Positions 1 through 9,465 are shown, numbered from the stretch's first letter. The stretch: DNA of 64,000 bases from UMGS1279 sp045540715 (GCA_045540715.1 JAZQHT010000013.1:62001-126000), one strand, 5' to 3'. Notes: a model not told the origin generated them from the letters alone. Numbers and translations are program-made.

Positions 1-441
1 ATTTAAGCCGTTTAGTGCTTTAAAATCTACCGTGTAATTTTTGGTCCAATACATAGCATCGTAAATAACGTCTTTTGCAAATAAAAAGGTATTATAAAAA
101 CCGCTTATTAAATATGGTGCAAACACAACACATAAAATAAGAGTTATGCCTAAAATGCCAAAAATACCAATTCTTGAATATTTTTTAGGCATATAAAACA
201 AACAAGAAAATACCAAAATACTAAAAGCTAAAACAACACAAACAATAAGGTAATTTACGTTAAACTTAAACATACCGCATATTGTTAAAATGGAGCCAAA
301 GCTTAAAAGTGCCGATATTAAAATGTTTAAAGCAGCAGAAAGTAAGGGATGCTTTTTGCCGCCAATACCAACGTAGGTAATTTCTTTTTCGAATAAATTT
401 ACGCCCGATAATACTTTGGGCTTTAATTTATTGTTTTCCAT
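1..441 (-). CDS. Membrane protein, N-terminal part (likely transglutaminase-like partner of DUF58/MoxR)
   Basis: An open frame reads from ATG at 441 on the minus strand to the window edge (147 codons, 3' end missing). It starts MENNKLKPKVLSGVNLFEKE and then shows three or four hydrophobic stretches (about residues 34-55, 57-75 and 85-108), so the visible part is a membrane domain. AGGAGGG lies just upstream, and the DUF58 gene stops 10 bases before the start, so this is the third gene of a MoxR-DUF58 operon. In such operons the third protein is often a multi-TM protein with a transglutaminase-like domain; that domain would lie outside the window, so the assignment is inference. Confidence 0.6.
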   Translation of the reverse strand, partial: MENNKLKPKVLSGVNLFEKEITYVGIGGKKHPLLSAALNILISALLSFGSILTICGMFKFNVNYLIVCVVLAFSILVFSCLFYMPKKYSRIGIFGILGITLILCVVFAPYLISGFYNTFLFAKDVIYDAMYWTKNYTVDFKALNGLN

Positions 442-451
442 AAAAGCCCTC

Positions 452-1624
452 CTATAAAACCGTATCAACTAAGCTTGCGGCGGTATTTTTTGCAATTACT
501 TGCAAAACCCCCGCGCCCTTAATCTGATCGGTCGGTGTATCGTTTTCGCGTAATGCTTCAGCAACTGTAATAAAAGATAAACTACCCATATTGCGCACTA
601 CGTTTTCTACTCCAAATGTGTTTGCGGTGCAATAAACAATATGGGAATATTCGTTAGGATTTTGTTTTAAATACTCTAAAGTTCCTAGTCCTTCGCTTGT
701 TTTAGAAGAAAGAATTAGTGATAAAACGGTATATAAATCCCCTTTGCTTTTAATATCTTCTTTGTAAATGCTTTCACTTTTGCCATCATACCAAGCAATA
801 TGGTGGCGAATATTATTTTCGGCTAAAAAGCTCGACAAACACACCGCTGTTTCTATAACGGTGTCGATATAATCCAAAAAGCCTTCTTCTTGTTTTTTAG
901 CATTTAGTTCTAAGGCTATCATTATTGAGGTATTAATAGGCAAAGAAAACTCTTTAACCATAATGTTACCTGTTTTTGTAGTTAACTTCCAATGTATGCG
1001 ATTAAGCTTATCTCCGCCCATAAAGTCGCGAATTTTAAAGATTTCAGAGGGATCGTCCCCTGCTTTTTGTTTTGAAAAAACGTCCGATTCGTTATTGATA
1101 TAAGAATTAACCCTTAAATTAACGGGGGTAGGAATAATCTCTGGTAAAAAGGAGATTACAAATTCTTTATTTACCTTATATTTAAAACTAAAAAGCTTAA
1201 AATAATCGTAAAAAACTACGTCCTTTATTTTAACTGCAATACTGCCTATATGTTCACTTGTTACAGCGTATTTAACCGTTTGCTTTGTAAGAGCAGGCGC
1301 AGAAACGTAAAGCTCACACTCTTCGTTTTCGCCTAAAAATTTGTTTTCTATAAAAAGGTTTACCTTTAAATTTTTAAGCGAAATAATAGAACGATTATGA
1401 ACTACAAAATATATAAGCGCTTCTTCACCTTTTTCTGCCGCACTATTGCTTATTTCTACTTCTACTTTGCTTAAAAGTCTTGCAATTAGGGTAATAATAA
1501 ATAAAAATACCGGTAAAACTGCAACAACTAAAAATAGAATTAAACTTAAAGTGTCTAAATACAAAATAAAGAATACTGCGGTGGCAACAAGCAAGGCTAA
1601 ATATCCAATTCTTATTTTTGCCAT
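452..1624 (-). CDS. DUF58 domain-containing protein
   Basis: 390 residues. Two N-terminal hydrophobic segments (about residues 5-50) are followed by a beta-rich region and a DUF58 core with the diagnostic stretch DPSEIFKIRDFMGGDKLNRIHWKLTTKTGNIMVKEF (here residues about 190-227; shown only in part as GGDKLNRIHWKLT). DUF58 proteins are VWA-like and are almost always encoded next to a MoxR AAA+ ATPase, as here, 13 bases downstream of it. MoxR-DUF58 pairs are thought to act in protein maturation at the membrane or in cell-envelope functions, but this member's substrate is unknown. GAGGA precedes the ATG. Confidence 0.85.
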   Translation of the reverse strand: MAKIRIGYLALLVATAVFFILYLDTLSLILFLVVAVLPVFLFIITLIARLLSKVEVEISNSAAEKGEEALIYFVVHNRSIISLKNLKVNLFIENKFLGENEECELYVSAPALTKQTVKYAVTSEHIGSIAVKIKDVVFYDYFKLFSFKYKVNKEFVISFLPEIIPTPVNLRVNSYINNESDVFSKQKAGDDPSEIFKIRDFMGGDKLNRIHWKLTTKTGNIMVKEFSLPINTSIMIALELNAKKQEEGFLDYIDTVIETAVCLSSFLAENNIRHHIAWYDGKSESIYKEDIKSKGDLYTVLSLILSSKTSEGLGTLEYLKQNPNEYSHIVYCTANTFGVENVVRNMGSLSFITVAEALRENDTPTDQIKGAGVLQVIAKNTAASLVDTVL

Positions 1625-1637
1625 AAATATCCTCTAT

Positions 1638-2585
1638 TTATTTTATTTCGGGTAATGCGGTTTCTCTTAAAATGGTTTTAAATACGTCTTCTACGGTAGA
1701 GCCGTTTACACGTGCTTTGGGACTTAAAATTACACGGTGGCCCGCTGCTTCTAAAAATACTTCTGCAACGTCATCGGGAGCAACGTAATCGCGACCCGAT
1801 AAAAATGCGTGTGCACGAGAAAGACGTGCAATTGCAATAGCACCACGAGGACTCATGCCTAATTCTAGCATTGGGTGGTTACGGGTAGTTGCCGCAAGAC
1901 GAGCAATATAATCATAAATTGCCGGTGTTACTGTAATTTCTTCGGTAATTTGTTGCATACTAAGTAAATCTTCTTTGGTGCAAACGTTCTTAACGTCATC
2001 TAGTGGATTATGGTTTTGTTTGCCCATTAAAATATTAGCTTCACTTTCAACGTCGGGGTAACCAATAGAAAGTTTAACCATAAATCTGTCAAGCTGACTT
2101 TCGGGTAACATTTGTGTACCAATTGAACCGATTGGGTTTTGAGTTGCAATTACTATATAAGGCTTTGGTACTTCTCTTGTAATGCCATCAACAGTAACCT
2201 TGCCTTCTTCCATAACTTCAAGTAAAGCCGATTGGGTTTTTGAAGAAGTACGGTTAATTTCATCGGCTAAAAACAGGTTGCATATTGCAGCACCCGGTTT
2301 ATAGTTAAAGCTATCGGTTTGTTTATTATAAATTGAAAAGCCTGTAACGTCGGTAGGTAGAACGTCGGGGGTGAATTGCAAGCGCTGATAATCTAGGTTC
2401 ATAGCTTTTGAAAAAGCTAAAGCCATTGTGGTTTTACCAACACCGGGAATATCGTCAAGTAAAATATGTCCGCGTGCTAAAAATGAGGTTAGAATTTTTT
2501 TAATAACGTCGTCTTTACCAATAATAACCTTTTTAACTTCAAGCATAATATTAAGTGCTTTTTGTTGCAATTCTAAATTTATCAT
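1638..2585 (-). CDS. MoxR-family AAA+ ATPase
   Basis: 315 residues, the usual length for a MoxR ATPase. Walker A is GVGKTT in DDIPGVGKTTMALAF (about residues 43-57), Walker B is FLADEINR (about residues 104-112), and ATQNPIG (sensor 1 region) and a C-terminal lid with MSPRGA are also present. It is the first gene of an operon with the DUF58 protein and the truncated membrane protein. Family members act as chaperone-like ATPases that activate or insert partner proteins; which partner is served here is not visible. AAGGAGT stands upstream of the start. Confidence 0.93.
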   Translation of the reverse strand: MINLELQQKALNIMLEVKKVIIGKDDVIKKILTSFLARGHILLDDIPGVGKTTMALAFSKAMNLDYQRLQFTPDVLPTDVTGFSIYNKQTDSFNYKPGAAICNLFLADEINRTSSKTQSALLEVMEEGKVTVDGITREVPKPYIVIATQNPIGSIGTQMLPESQLDRFMVKLSIGYPDVESEANILMGKQNHNPLDDVKNVCTKEDLLSMQQITEEITVTPAIYDYIARLAATTRNHPMLELGMSPRGAIAIARLSRAHAFLSGRDYVAPDDVAEVFLEAAGHRVILSPKARVNGSTVEDVFKTILRETALPEIK

Positions 2586-2738
2586 AATTTTAACTCCTTT
2601 TGGGGCTTTATTAAAAATTGTACTTTATTATTCTAACATACAATTATGAACAAAAAAAGAACAAACCTATGGGCATAACAACCAAACTTTTCCTTAACTT
2701 TTTGGTTGTTTGGTACAAGTTAAATCTTTTAATTTATA

Positions 2739-2767
2739 TTGCAAATTTAATATATATAGTATATAAT
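2739..2767 (+). promoter_or_regulatory. Sigma-A-like promoter for the glycosyltransferase operon
   Basis: TTGCAA (2739-2744), a 17-base spacer, and a perfect TATAAT (2762-2767), 20 bases before the ATG at 2787. No terminator is seen between this operon and rnfC, so the promoter may also feed the Rnf genes. Confidence 0.75.
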
Positions 2768-2786
2768 AATACTTTGGGGTGAAGCC

Positions 2787-3767
2787 ATGAAAAAACTTGC
2801 AATTGTTATTCCTATGTATAACGAAAAAGAGGTTTTCTCGCTTTGTGTTGATGCTATAAGCGAAGTTTTAAATAACCTTATAAATAAAAGCAAAATTTCT
2901 AAAGACAGTTATATGCTGCTTGTTGATGACGGCAGTAAAGATAATACCTGGTCTTTAATTGAAGAAGCACATAAACAAAACAAATTTGTTTATGGTTTGA
3001 AACTTGCCGCAAACGTAGGGCATCAAAACGCATTGCTTGCAGGTCTTATGACCGCAAAAGATAATTGCGACATATCAGTTTCTATTGACGCCGACTTGCA
3101 AGACGACGTAAAAGCTATTGAAAAGATGGTTGATAAATATCTTTTTGAGGGCTGCGACGTTGTTTATGGTGTGCGTTCTAAAAGAAAGACCGATACCTTT
3201 TTTAAACGCACCACTGCACAAGGCTTTTATAAAGTTATGAATTCTTTAGGCGCTAAAAGTGTTTATAACCATGCAGACTTTAGATTACTTTCTAACCGCG
3301 CATTAATTTCTTTGGCAGGTTATAAAGAACAACACCTATTTTTACGTGGACTTGTTCCTTTAATTGGTTTTAAAAGTGACAGCGTTTATTACGAAAGAAC
3401 AGAGCGTGCCGCAGGTGAAAGTAAATATCCGCTTAAAAAGATGCTTAAATTTGCTTTTAACGGCATTACCTCGTTTTCAACTAAACCTTTAAGCCTTATT
3501 ACAGGACTTGGAATTTTAATTATAATTTTAAGCATTGCCGCTTTAATTTACACCCTTGTTTCTTACTTTTTGGGTGTGGCTGAACCCGGTTGGTCAAGCT
3601 TAATTTTATCAATATGGTTTTTGGGTGGTGTTCAATTATTTTGCATTGGCCTTGTGGGCCAATACGTTGGCAAAATTTTTGAAGAATCTAAAGAAAGACC
3701 ACGCTATAATATTGAAACATTTTTAAACAATAAAAAGCAAAATGGAAAGGAAAATGAAAATGTTTAA
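2787..3767 (+). CDS. Family 2 glycosyltransferase (DPM1/GtrB-like)
   Basis: 326 residues. The N-terminal GT-A domain has the opening IPMYNEKE, the substrate segment LVDDGSKDNTW and the metal-binding SIDADLQDD (about residues 95-103). Two C-terminal membrane helices lie around residues 232-256 and 266-292, as in GtrB/DPM1-like enzymes that move a sugar from a nucleotide donor to polyprenyl phosphate at the inner face of the membrane. The acceptor and sugar cannot be read from the sequence. GGGGTGA precedes the ATG. The gene overlaps the HPr-like gene by 8 bases. Confidence 0.9.
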   Translation: MKKLAIVIPMYNEKEVFSLCVDAISEVLNNLINKSKISKDSYMLLVDDGSKDNTWSLIEEAHKQNKFVYGLKLAANVGHQNALLAGLMTAKDNCDISVSIDADLQDDVKAIEKMVDKYLFEGCDVVYGVRSKRKTDTFFKRTTAQGFYKVMNSLGAKSVYNHADFRLLSNRALISLAGYKEQHLFLRGLVPLIGFKSDSVYYERTERAAGESKYPLKKMLKFAFNGITSFSTKPLSLITGLGILIIILSIAALIYTLVSYFLGVAEPGWSSLILSIWFLGGVQLFCIGLVGQYVGKIFEESKERPRYNIETFLNNKKQNGKENENV

Positions 3768-4002
3768 AGCAAACCTTTATTTTAAAACCTTAGAAGACGT
3801 TAAAAAATTTGTTAATCTTGCAATGTTGAAGGATTACGAATTAGATATGATTTCGGGCAAATACGTTGTAAATGCAAAAAGCATTATGGGTATTTTTTCA
3901 CTTGATTTAACAAAGCCCATTACTTTAGAAGCTCATACCGAAGATGATGCTAATTTAGAAAACGAACTTGCCCCATTTATTTTTAAAGAGGATGTAGAAT
4001 AA
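3760..4002 (+). CDS. HPr-like small protein without the active-site histidine
   Basis: About 80 residues. The C-terminal half, KSIMGIFSLDLTKPITLEAH, matches the HPr fold pattern (K-S-I-M-G-V/I-x-S-L). HPr carries phosphate on His15 in a G-x-H-A-R-P motif near residue 15; here that region reads TLEDVKKFVNLAM and holds no histidine, so sugar phosphotransfer by the usual route is not expected. I chose ATG 3760 because GGAAAGG (3744-3750) sits 9 bases upstream; an in-frame ATG at 3742 would overlap that site. It overlaps the glycosyltransferase gene by 8 bases and touches the FAD dehydrogenase gene (TAATG), so the three are translationally coupled. Confidence 0.7.
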   Translation: MFKANLYFKTLEDVKKFVNLAMLKDYELDMISGKYVVNAKSIMGIFSLDLTKPITLEAHTEDDANLENELAPFIFKEDVE

Positions 4003-5396
4003 TGAAATATGATTGCTTAATTATCGGCGCAGGTCCTGCTGGAATCTTCACCGCCTACGAAATGATTAAATTAGGCACAAAAAAGAAAATTTTAATTATT
4101 GAAAAAGGCGTAAGCGTTGAAAAACGTGCTTGCCCCAAAACAAAAACAAAGGTTTGCGTTAACTGCAAGCCTTATTGCCACATTACCACAGGCTTTTCTG
4201 GAGCCGGTGCTTTTTCGGATGGTAAACTTTCTTTAAGTTATGAAGTTGGTGGCGATTTACCCAACCTTATTGGTGCAGAAAAGGCTCAAGAAACTATCGA
4301 TTATACCGATAAAATTTATTTAGAATTTGGTGCCGACCCTAAAGTTGAGGGTGTTGGCGTTGACGACGAAGTTAAAGAAATTAGACGTCGCGCTATTAAA
4401 GCAGGTCTTAAACTTGTTGACTGTCCTATTCGCCATTTGGGTACCGAAAAAGCTCAAAAAATTTATTATGATTTAGAGCAATACTTATTAGACCACGGCG
4501 TTGACATTATGTTTTCTTATATGTGCGAAGACATTATTATTGAAAACGACCGTTGTGTTGGTGCAATTATACATAAATCTACAGGCGGCGGCGAAGAAAC
4601 CGTTTACGCTGACGACGTTGTTATTGCAACCGGACGTAAAGGTGCCGACTGGCTTGAAAAAGAGTGTGAAAAACACGCTATTATGCATGCGCCCGGCACT
4701 GTTGATATTGGTGTTCGCGTTGAAGTCAGAAACGAAATTATGGAAGAAGTTAATAACGTTTTATACGAATCAAAACTTATTGGCTATCCACTTCCTTTTA
4801 AAAACAAGGTTCGTACCTTCTGTCAAAACCCCGGTGGTTTTGTAAGCCAAGAAAATTACGATAACGATTTAGCGGTTGTTAACGGACATTCTTATAAAGA
4901 TTTAAAGAGCAACAACACAAACCTTGCAATTTTATGTTCTCATAACTTTACGCATCCGTTTAACCAACCTATTGAATATGCTCAAAAAATTGGCGAACTT
5001 ACAAATATGCTTGCAAACGGACATATTTTAGTTCAACGTTATGGTGATATTTTAGACGGCAAACGCACTTGGGAAAAAGAGCTTGCACAATCTAACGTTA
5101 AGCCTTCTTTACCCGATGCAGTGCCAGGCGATATTACCGCTGCTATGCCATATCGCGCAATGACAAATATTATTAACTTTATTGCAGCAGTTGATAACGT
5201 GGTTCCTGGCTTTGCAAGTAGCGAAACACTTTTATATTCGCCAGAACTTAAGTTTTATTCTAACCGTATAAAAATGGATGAAAACTTCACAACAAATATT
5301 AAAGGTCTTTACTGCTTAGGTGATTCGTCCGGTTGGACCAGAGGACTTATGATGGCCTCTGCGATGGGCGTACTTATGGGCAGAAGACTTAAATAG
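4002..5396 (+). CDS. FAD-dependent dehydrogenase (COG2509-like)
   Basis: 464 residues. The N-terminal dinucleotide fold has LIIGAGPAGIFTAYE (about residues 6-20). Next comes a Cys-rich segment with CPKTKTKVCVNCKPYC (about residues 44-59) and the stretch TTGFSGAGAFSDGKLSL. The C-terminal part shows a second FAD contact, GLYCLGDSSGWTRGLMMASAMG. This matches the uncharacterized FAD-dependent dehydrogenase family common in anaerobic Firmicutes; its substrate is not known. The cysteine cluster could bind a metal or Fe-S centre, which is inference. The ATG shares one base with the stop of the HPr-like gene. rnfC begins 28 bases downstream with no terminator between. Confidence 0.85.
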   Translation: MKYDCLIIGAGPAGIFTAYEMIKLGTKKKILIIEKGVSVEKRACPKTKTKVCVNCKPYCHITTGFSGAGAFSDGKLSLSYEVGGDLPNLIGAEKAQETIDYTDKIYLEFGADPKVEGVGVDDEVKEIRRRAIKAGLKLVDCPIRHLGTEKAQKIYYDLEQYLLDHGVDIMFSYMCEDIIIENDRCVGAIIHKSTGGGEETVYADDVVIATGRKGADWLEKECEKHAIMHAPGTVDIGVRVEVRNEIMEEVNNVLYESKLIGYPLPFKNKVRTFCQNPGGFVSQENYDNDLAVVNGHSYKDLKSNNTNLAILCSHNFTHPFNQPIEYAQKIGELTNMLANGHILVQRYGDILDGKRTWEKELAQSNVKPSLPDAVPGDITAAMPYRAMTNIINFIAAVDNVVPGFASSETLLYSPELKFYSNRIKMDENFTTNIKGLYCLGDSSGWTRGLMMASAMGVLMGRRLK

Positions 5397-5424
5397 ACAA
5401 CCCACTTTATTTTAAGGAGTATCT

Positions 5425-6762
5425 ATGAAAAAAGAAGGAATTTTGCGTCCCTTTAAAAATCTTCGTGGCGGAGCAAATCTGCCGCATTATAAAAACACCG
5501 CAGATTGTGAAACAATCTTTATTACCCATCCTGACGTTGTTACAATTCCTATGCAACAACATATTGGTGCGCCTTGTATTCCAACAGTAAAACCGGGTGA
5601 TAAAGTTTTTGTTGGTAGTTTAATTGGTAGTAGCGAAGCTTTTGTTTCGGCTCCTATACACTCAAGCGTTTCGGGTGTGGTTAAAGAAATTAAAACCATT
5701 GTTTTAAACAATGGCGCTAAATGCGAAGCGGTTGTTATTGAAAACGATAAGACCGACACTATTGACCCAAACCTTACTAAAAGAGATATTAAAACGCCAA
5801 AAGACTTAGTAGATGCCGCTAAAGACTGCGGACTTGTTGGCCTTGGTGGAGCAGGCTTTCCTACATATATTAAGCTTATGACAAGCGACGATAAGCCGAT
5901 TGACACCCTTATTATTAACGGTGCCGAGTGCGAACCATATATTACTGCCGACTATCGTGAGTGTTTAGAAAATCCCGAAAGCGTTTTAGAAGGTATTTAT
6001 TTAATTAAAGAAGTTTTAAATTTAAAACGCGTTATTATTGGTATTGAAGATAATAAGCCCAAAGCCTTAAAAATTTTGCACGAAATTGCCGCAAATGATC
6101 GCGACGTTTACGATGAAGTTAAGGTAATGAAACTTAAATCGCATTACCCACAAGGTGCGGAAAAGGTGCTTATTTACACTGCAACCGGCAGAAAGGTGCC
6201 GCTTGGCAAACTTCCTGCAGACGTTGGTTGTATTGTTATGAACATTACTTCTGTTGCCGCATTAACACGTTTTATTAAAGACGGTTTACCCCTTACACAC
6301 AAACGCGTTACGGTTGATGGTAATGCAGTAAAACGTCCCGGCAACTATTTCTGCCCTATTGGCACAAGTGTTAGTGACCTTTTACAGTTTGTTGAAAGCG
6401 AGGGTGAAGAAAAAATTATTATGGGCGGCCCTATGATGGGTAACGCTATTGTTGATAAAAATCTTCCCATTGTTAAATCTACAAACGCTGTTTTAGCTTT
6501 TAGCGGCAAACAAGCAAAGCCTGATGATATTACTAACTGCATTAACTGTGGTCGTTGTTTAGGAGCTTGTCCTATGAATTTAAGACCACGTCTTGTAGAA
6601 ACGGCTTTAGAATTAAAAGAAAACCCAGAAGGCCTTAAAGCCTTAAATGTTGAATATTGTATTGAATGCGGAAGTTGTGCATTTAACTGCCCCGCAAGAA
6701 GACCGCTAGTTCAAGCTATGCGTCTTGCTAAAAATGAAATTAGAAAGGCGGGTAAAAAATAA
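5425..6762 (+). CDS. rnfC: Rnf complex subunit RnfC
   Basis: 445 residues, the short Gram-positive form. It is the peripheral electron-entry subunit of the ferredoxin:NAD+ oxidoreductase, which couples electron flow from reduced ferredoxin to NAD+ with export of Na+ or H+. Visible parts are the NADH/FMN-binding region with GLGGAGFPTYIKL (about residues 139-151) and INGAECEPY, plus two C-terminal [4Fe-4S] motifs, CINCGRCLGACP and CIECGSCAFNCP (about residues 372-425). AAGGAG precedes the ATG. Its stop overlaps the rnfD start (TAATG). It is the first gene of rnfCDGEAB. Confidence 0.97.
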   Translation: MKKEGILRPFKNLRGGANLPHYKNTADCETIFITHPDVVTIPMQQHIGAPCIPTVKPGDKVFVGSLIGSSEAFVSAPIHSSVSGVVKEIKTIVLNNGAKCEAVVIENDKTDTIDPNLTKRDIKTPKDLVDAAKDCGLVGLGGAGFPTYIKLMTSDDKPIDTLIINGAECEPYITADYRECLENPESVLEGIYLIKEVLNLKRVIIGIEDNKPKALKILHEIAANDRDVYDEVKVMKLKSHYPQGAEKVLIYTATGRKVPLGKLPADVGCIVMNITSVAALTRFIKDGLPLTHKRVTVDGNAVKRPGNYFCPIGTSVSDLLQFVESEGEEKIIMGGPMMGNAIVDKNLPIVKSTNAVLAFSGKQAKPDDITNCINCGRCLGACPMNLRPRLVETALELKENPEGLKALNVEYCIECGSCAFNCPARRPLVQAMRLAKNEIRKAGKK

Positions 6763-7679
6763 TGAAAAATTATATTTCATCTTCTCCGCATATCCGCCAT
6801 ACTGATAACACCACCGGCATTATGCTTGACGTTTTAATCGCTTTAGCTCCCGTTGGTATTATGTCGGTTATTATGCACGGTTTTAAAGCATTACTTTTAA
6901 TTGCCGTAACAGTAGCCACTGCAGTTATTTGCGAATATTTTTGGTTTAAACTATTAAAAAAGCCAACCACACTTTCAGATTTAAGTGCGGTTGTAACCGG
7001 TTTAATTTTAGCATATAACCTTCCACCAACACTTCCTTTGTGGATGGCAATGCTAGGGGCGGCTATTGCAATAATAGTTGTTAAATGTATGTTTGGTGGT
7101 TTAGGCCATAACTTTGCCAACCCTGCAATGACCGCAAGAATTGTTTTAATGGTGTCTTTTCCTACATATATGACAACCTTTGCAGAACCATTTACAGGTG
7201 CCATTACAAGTGCTACTCCCCTGTCGGAGAGTGCCGCTACCGACCCCGGATTTTTAAGACTTTTTGTTGGAGACTATGCCGGTTGCTTAGGTGAAACCAG
7301 CACTATGCTTTTATTACTTGGCGGACTTTATTTGGTACTTAGAAAGGTTATTTCACCAATAATTCCCGTAAGTTTTATAGGAACCGCCTTTTTAATGTCT
7401 TTATTATTTACAAACAATTTAAATACAAGTATGCACTTAGTTCTTTCGGGCGGTATTATGCTTGGTGCTATATTTATGGCAACCGACTACGTTACAAGCC
7501 CAACACGTCCTATTGGCAAATTAATTTTTGGTATTGGTTGCGGTGTTATTACCGTGCTTATTCGTGAGCTTGGTAATTTACCCGAAGGTGTTTCTTATGC
7601 AATTTTACTTATGAACCTGCTTACACCTTTAATTGAAAAAATACCCTACAAAAAACCTTTTGGTTGGGAGGGTAAATAA
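6762..7679 (+). CDS. rnfD: Rnf complex subunit RnfD
   Basis: 305 residues with eight or more hydrophobic segments. It is the NqrB/RnfD-type membrane subunit that carries covalent FMN and forms part of the ion path. The opening SSSPHIRHTDNTTGIMLDV is typical. The flavin-bearing threonine is probably in ITSATPL (about residues 147-153), which fits the S/G-A-T-P-type FMN site. It overlaps rnfC by one base. A GGAGGG near its 3' end serves rnfG. Confidence 0.96.
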   Translation: MKNYISSSPHIRHTDNTTGIMLDVLIALAPVGIMSVIMHGFKALLLIAVTVATAVICEYFWFKLLKKPTTLSDLSAVVTGLILAYNLPPTLPLWMAMLGAAIAIIVVKCMFGGLGHNFANPAMTARIVLMVSFPTYMTTFAEPFTGAITSATPLSESAATDPGFLRLFVGDYAGCLGETSTMLLLLGGLYLVLRKVISPIIPVSFIGTAFLMSLLFTNNLNTSMHLVLSGGIMLGAIFMATDYVTSPTRPIGKLIFGIGCGVITVLIRELGNLPEGVSYAILLMNLLTPLIEKIPYKKPFGWEGK

Positions 7680-7680
7680 T

Positions 7681-8193
7681 ATGAAGAAATTAAAAGATAT
7701 TTTTACCCCCGCTTTAATATTAACAATAATTTGTGTTGTATTAACAATAGCACTTGCAACAACCAATTTGCTTACTAAAGATATTATTCTAAGTGGCGAA
7801 CAAAAGGCCGAGCAAGAAGCTCTTAGCCGTTGCATAAAGGCCGATAGTTTTAAAAAGCTTAAAACCGATGAAACGGATGGTACTGTAATTTATCAGGCTA
7901 TTAAAGATAAAAAGGTTATAGGATACGCCTTTTCTATTAAAGAAAACGGCTACGGCGGAGACGTTTCGGTTATCGTTGGCGTTATAGACAGCAAGGTTAC
8001 TGCTGTTGAAATTACCGACGTTGCAAATGAAACGCCCGGTCTTGGTCAAAACGTTACAAAGCCTAATTTTACAAATAAATTCAAAGGTGTTAAAAGCGCC
8101 GATGAAGTTGACAGTTTAACGGGAGCAACTATAACAAGTTCTGCCGTTAAAAGAGCAGTAGATAAAGCCTTAGAGCTTTATAGTAAACTATAA
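7681..8193 (+). CDS. rnfG: Rnf complex subunit RnfG
   Basis: 170 residues. One N-terminal membrane helix (about residues 8-30) is followed by an extracytoplasmic FMN-binding domain. The covalent flavin site is SLTGATITSSAV near residue 147-158, where the threonine of T-G-A-T is esterified to FMN. I took ATG 7681: GGAGGG lies 9 bases upstream, whereas a possible TTG at 7633 would sit deep inside rnfD without a ribosome site. It passes electrons between the other Rnf membrane subunits. Confidence 0.95.
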   Translation: MKKLKDIFTPALILTIICVVLTIALATTNLLTKDIILSGEQKAEQEALSRCIKADSFKKLKTDETDGTVIYQAIKDKKVIGYAFSIKENGYGGDVSVIVGVIDSKVTAVEITDVANETPGLGQNVTKPNFTNKFKGVKSADEVDSLTGATITSSAVKRAVDKALELYSKL

Positions 8194-8206
8194 GGGGGCG
8201 GGTTTA

Positions 8207-8875
8207 ATGAAAAAATCTTTAAAAGTTTTCACAAACGGCATTATTGCCGAAAATCCCGTTTTGCGTTTGGTGCTTGGCACCTGCCCCACTCTTGCGGTTT
8301 CAACTGCCGCAATTAATGGTATTGGTATGGGGGTTGCTGCTACCTTCGTTTTGGTTTGCAGTAACGTTTTAGTATCTTTGCTTAGAAAAATAATTCCAAA
8401 CAAAGTGCGTATTCCTGCATATATTACCATTATTGCTTCTTTTGTTACAATTGTTCAAATGGTGGTTAAAGCTTTTTTACCCTCCATTGATAAATCTTTA
8501 GGTATTTTCTTGCCTTTAATTGTTGTTAACTGCATTATTCTTGCCCGTGCAGAAATGTTCGCCGCTAAAAACGGTCCATTAGTATCTGCGCTTGACGGAC
8601 TTGGTATGGGCATTGGTTTTACCGTTACTTTAACACTTATGGGTGCTATTCGTGAACTTATTGGTGCCGGTACAATTTTTGGTGTTGCAGTAACTGCAAA
8701 CTTTATTCCGCCAATGTTAATATTAATTTTACCTCCGGGTGGATTCTTTGTATTTGGCGTACTGGTTGCCCTTTCTAATAAACTTGCAGTTAAAAAAGGC
8801 AAACAGCCTAAAAACGAACTTGGGTGTGGCGCAGGTTGTATTGACTGCCCCTTTAGTAAGGAGGCTGCAAACTAA
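8207..8875 (+). CDS. rnfE: Rnf complex subunit RnfE
   Basis: 222 residues with six predicted membrane helices. It is an NqrD/RnfE homologue that pairs with RnfA around an intramembrane Fe-S centre. The cysteines expected to bind it are in LGTCPTLAV (about residue 25) and VVNCIILARAE (about residue 108). The C-terminal tail adds a short Cys-rich end, CGAGCIDCPF, which is common in Gram-positive RnfE. GGGGG precedes the ATG, and its stop overlaps the rnfA start (TAATG). Confidence 0.96.
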   Translation: MKKSLKVFTNGIIAENPVLRLVLGTCPTLAVSTAAINGIGMGVAATFVLVCSNVLVSLLRKIIPNKVRIPAYITIIASFVTIVQMVVKAFLPSIDKSLGIFLPLIVVNCIILARAEMFAAKNGPLVSALDGLGMGIGFTVTLTLMGAIRELIGAGTIFGVAVTANFIPPMLILILPPGGFFVFGVLVALSNKLAVKKGKQPKNELGCGAGCIDCPFSKEAAN

Positions 8876-9453
8876 TGACTACTTCTATTATTAGCGTAAT
8901 TTTAGCCGGTATTTTAACCGATAATATGGTGCTTTCTAAATTTTTAGGTATATGCCCGTTTTTAGGTGTATCTAAAAAGATAAACACCGCTTTTGCTATG
9001 AGCGTTGCCGTTACTTTGGTTATGCTTCTTGCTACCGCTGTAACCTGGCCTTTATATGCATTTATCTTAGTGCCGTTAGGTTTAGATTACTTGCAAACAA
9101 TTGCTTTTATTTTGGTTATTGCGGCTTTAGTTCAACTTGTTGAAATTTTACTTAAAAAGTTTTTACCACCCATTTATAAAGCACTTGGTATTTATTTACC
9201 ACTTATTACAACAAACTGTGCTGTTTTGGGTATTACACTTTTAAACTTCCAAGAAAATTATAATTTCTTGCTTTCTTTAGCAAATGCCCTTGGGGCCGGT
9301 CTTGGTTTTATGGTTGCTATGATTATTTTTGCAGGTATTAGAACTAGACTTGAAAAATCGGACGTACCCGAATTTTTAAAGGGCCTTCCCATAACCTTAA
9401 TTTCTGCCGGTATTGTAAGCCTATCGTTTTTAGGCTTTGCAGGGCTAGTTTAA
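8875..9453 (+). CDS. rnfA: Rnf complex subunit RnfA
   Basis: 192 residues, six membrane helices, related to RnfE in inverted topology. The conserved cysteines are in LGICPFLGV (about residue 26) and ITTNCAVLG (about residue 118); the family uses them with RnfE to hold the membrane-buried Fe-S cluster. The length is that of typical RnfA. GGAGGCGG after it serves rnfB. Confidence 0.97.
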   Translation: MTTSIISVILAGILTDNMVLSKFLGICPFLGVSKKINTAFAMSVAVTLVMLLATAVTWPLYAFILVPLGLDYLQTIAFILVIAALVQLVEILLKKFLPPIYKALGIYLPLITTNCAVLGITLLNFQENYNFLLSLANALGAGLGFMVAMIIFAGIRTRLEKSDVPEFLKGLPITLISAGIVSLSFLGFAGLV

Positions 9454-9465
9454 GGAGGCGGCAAG

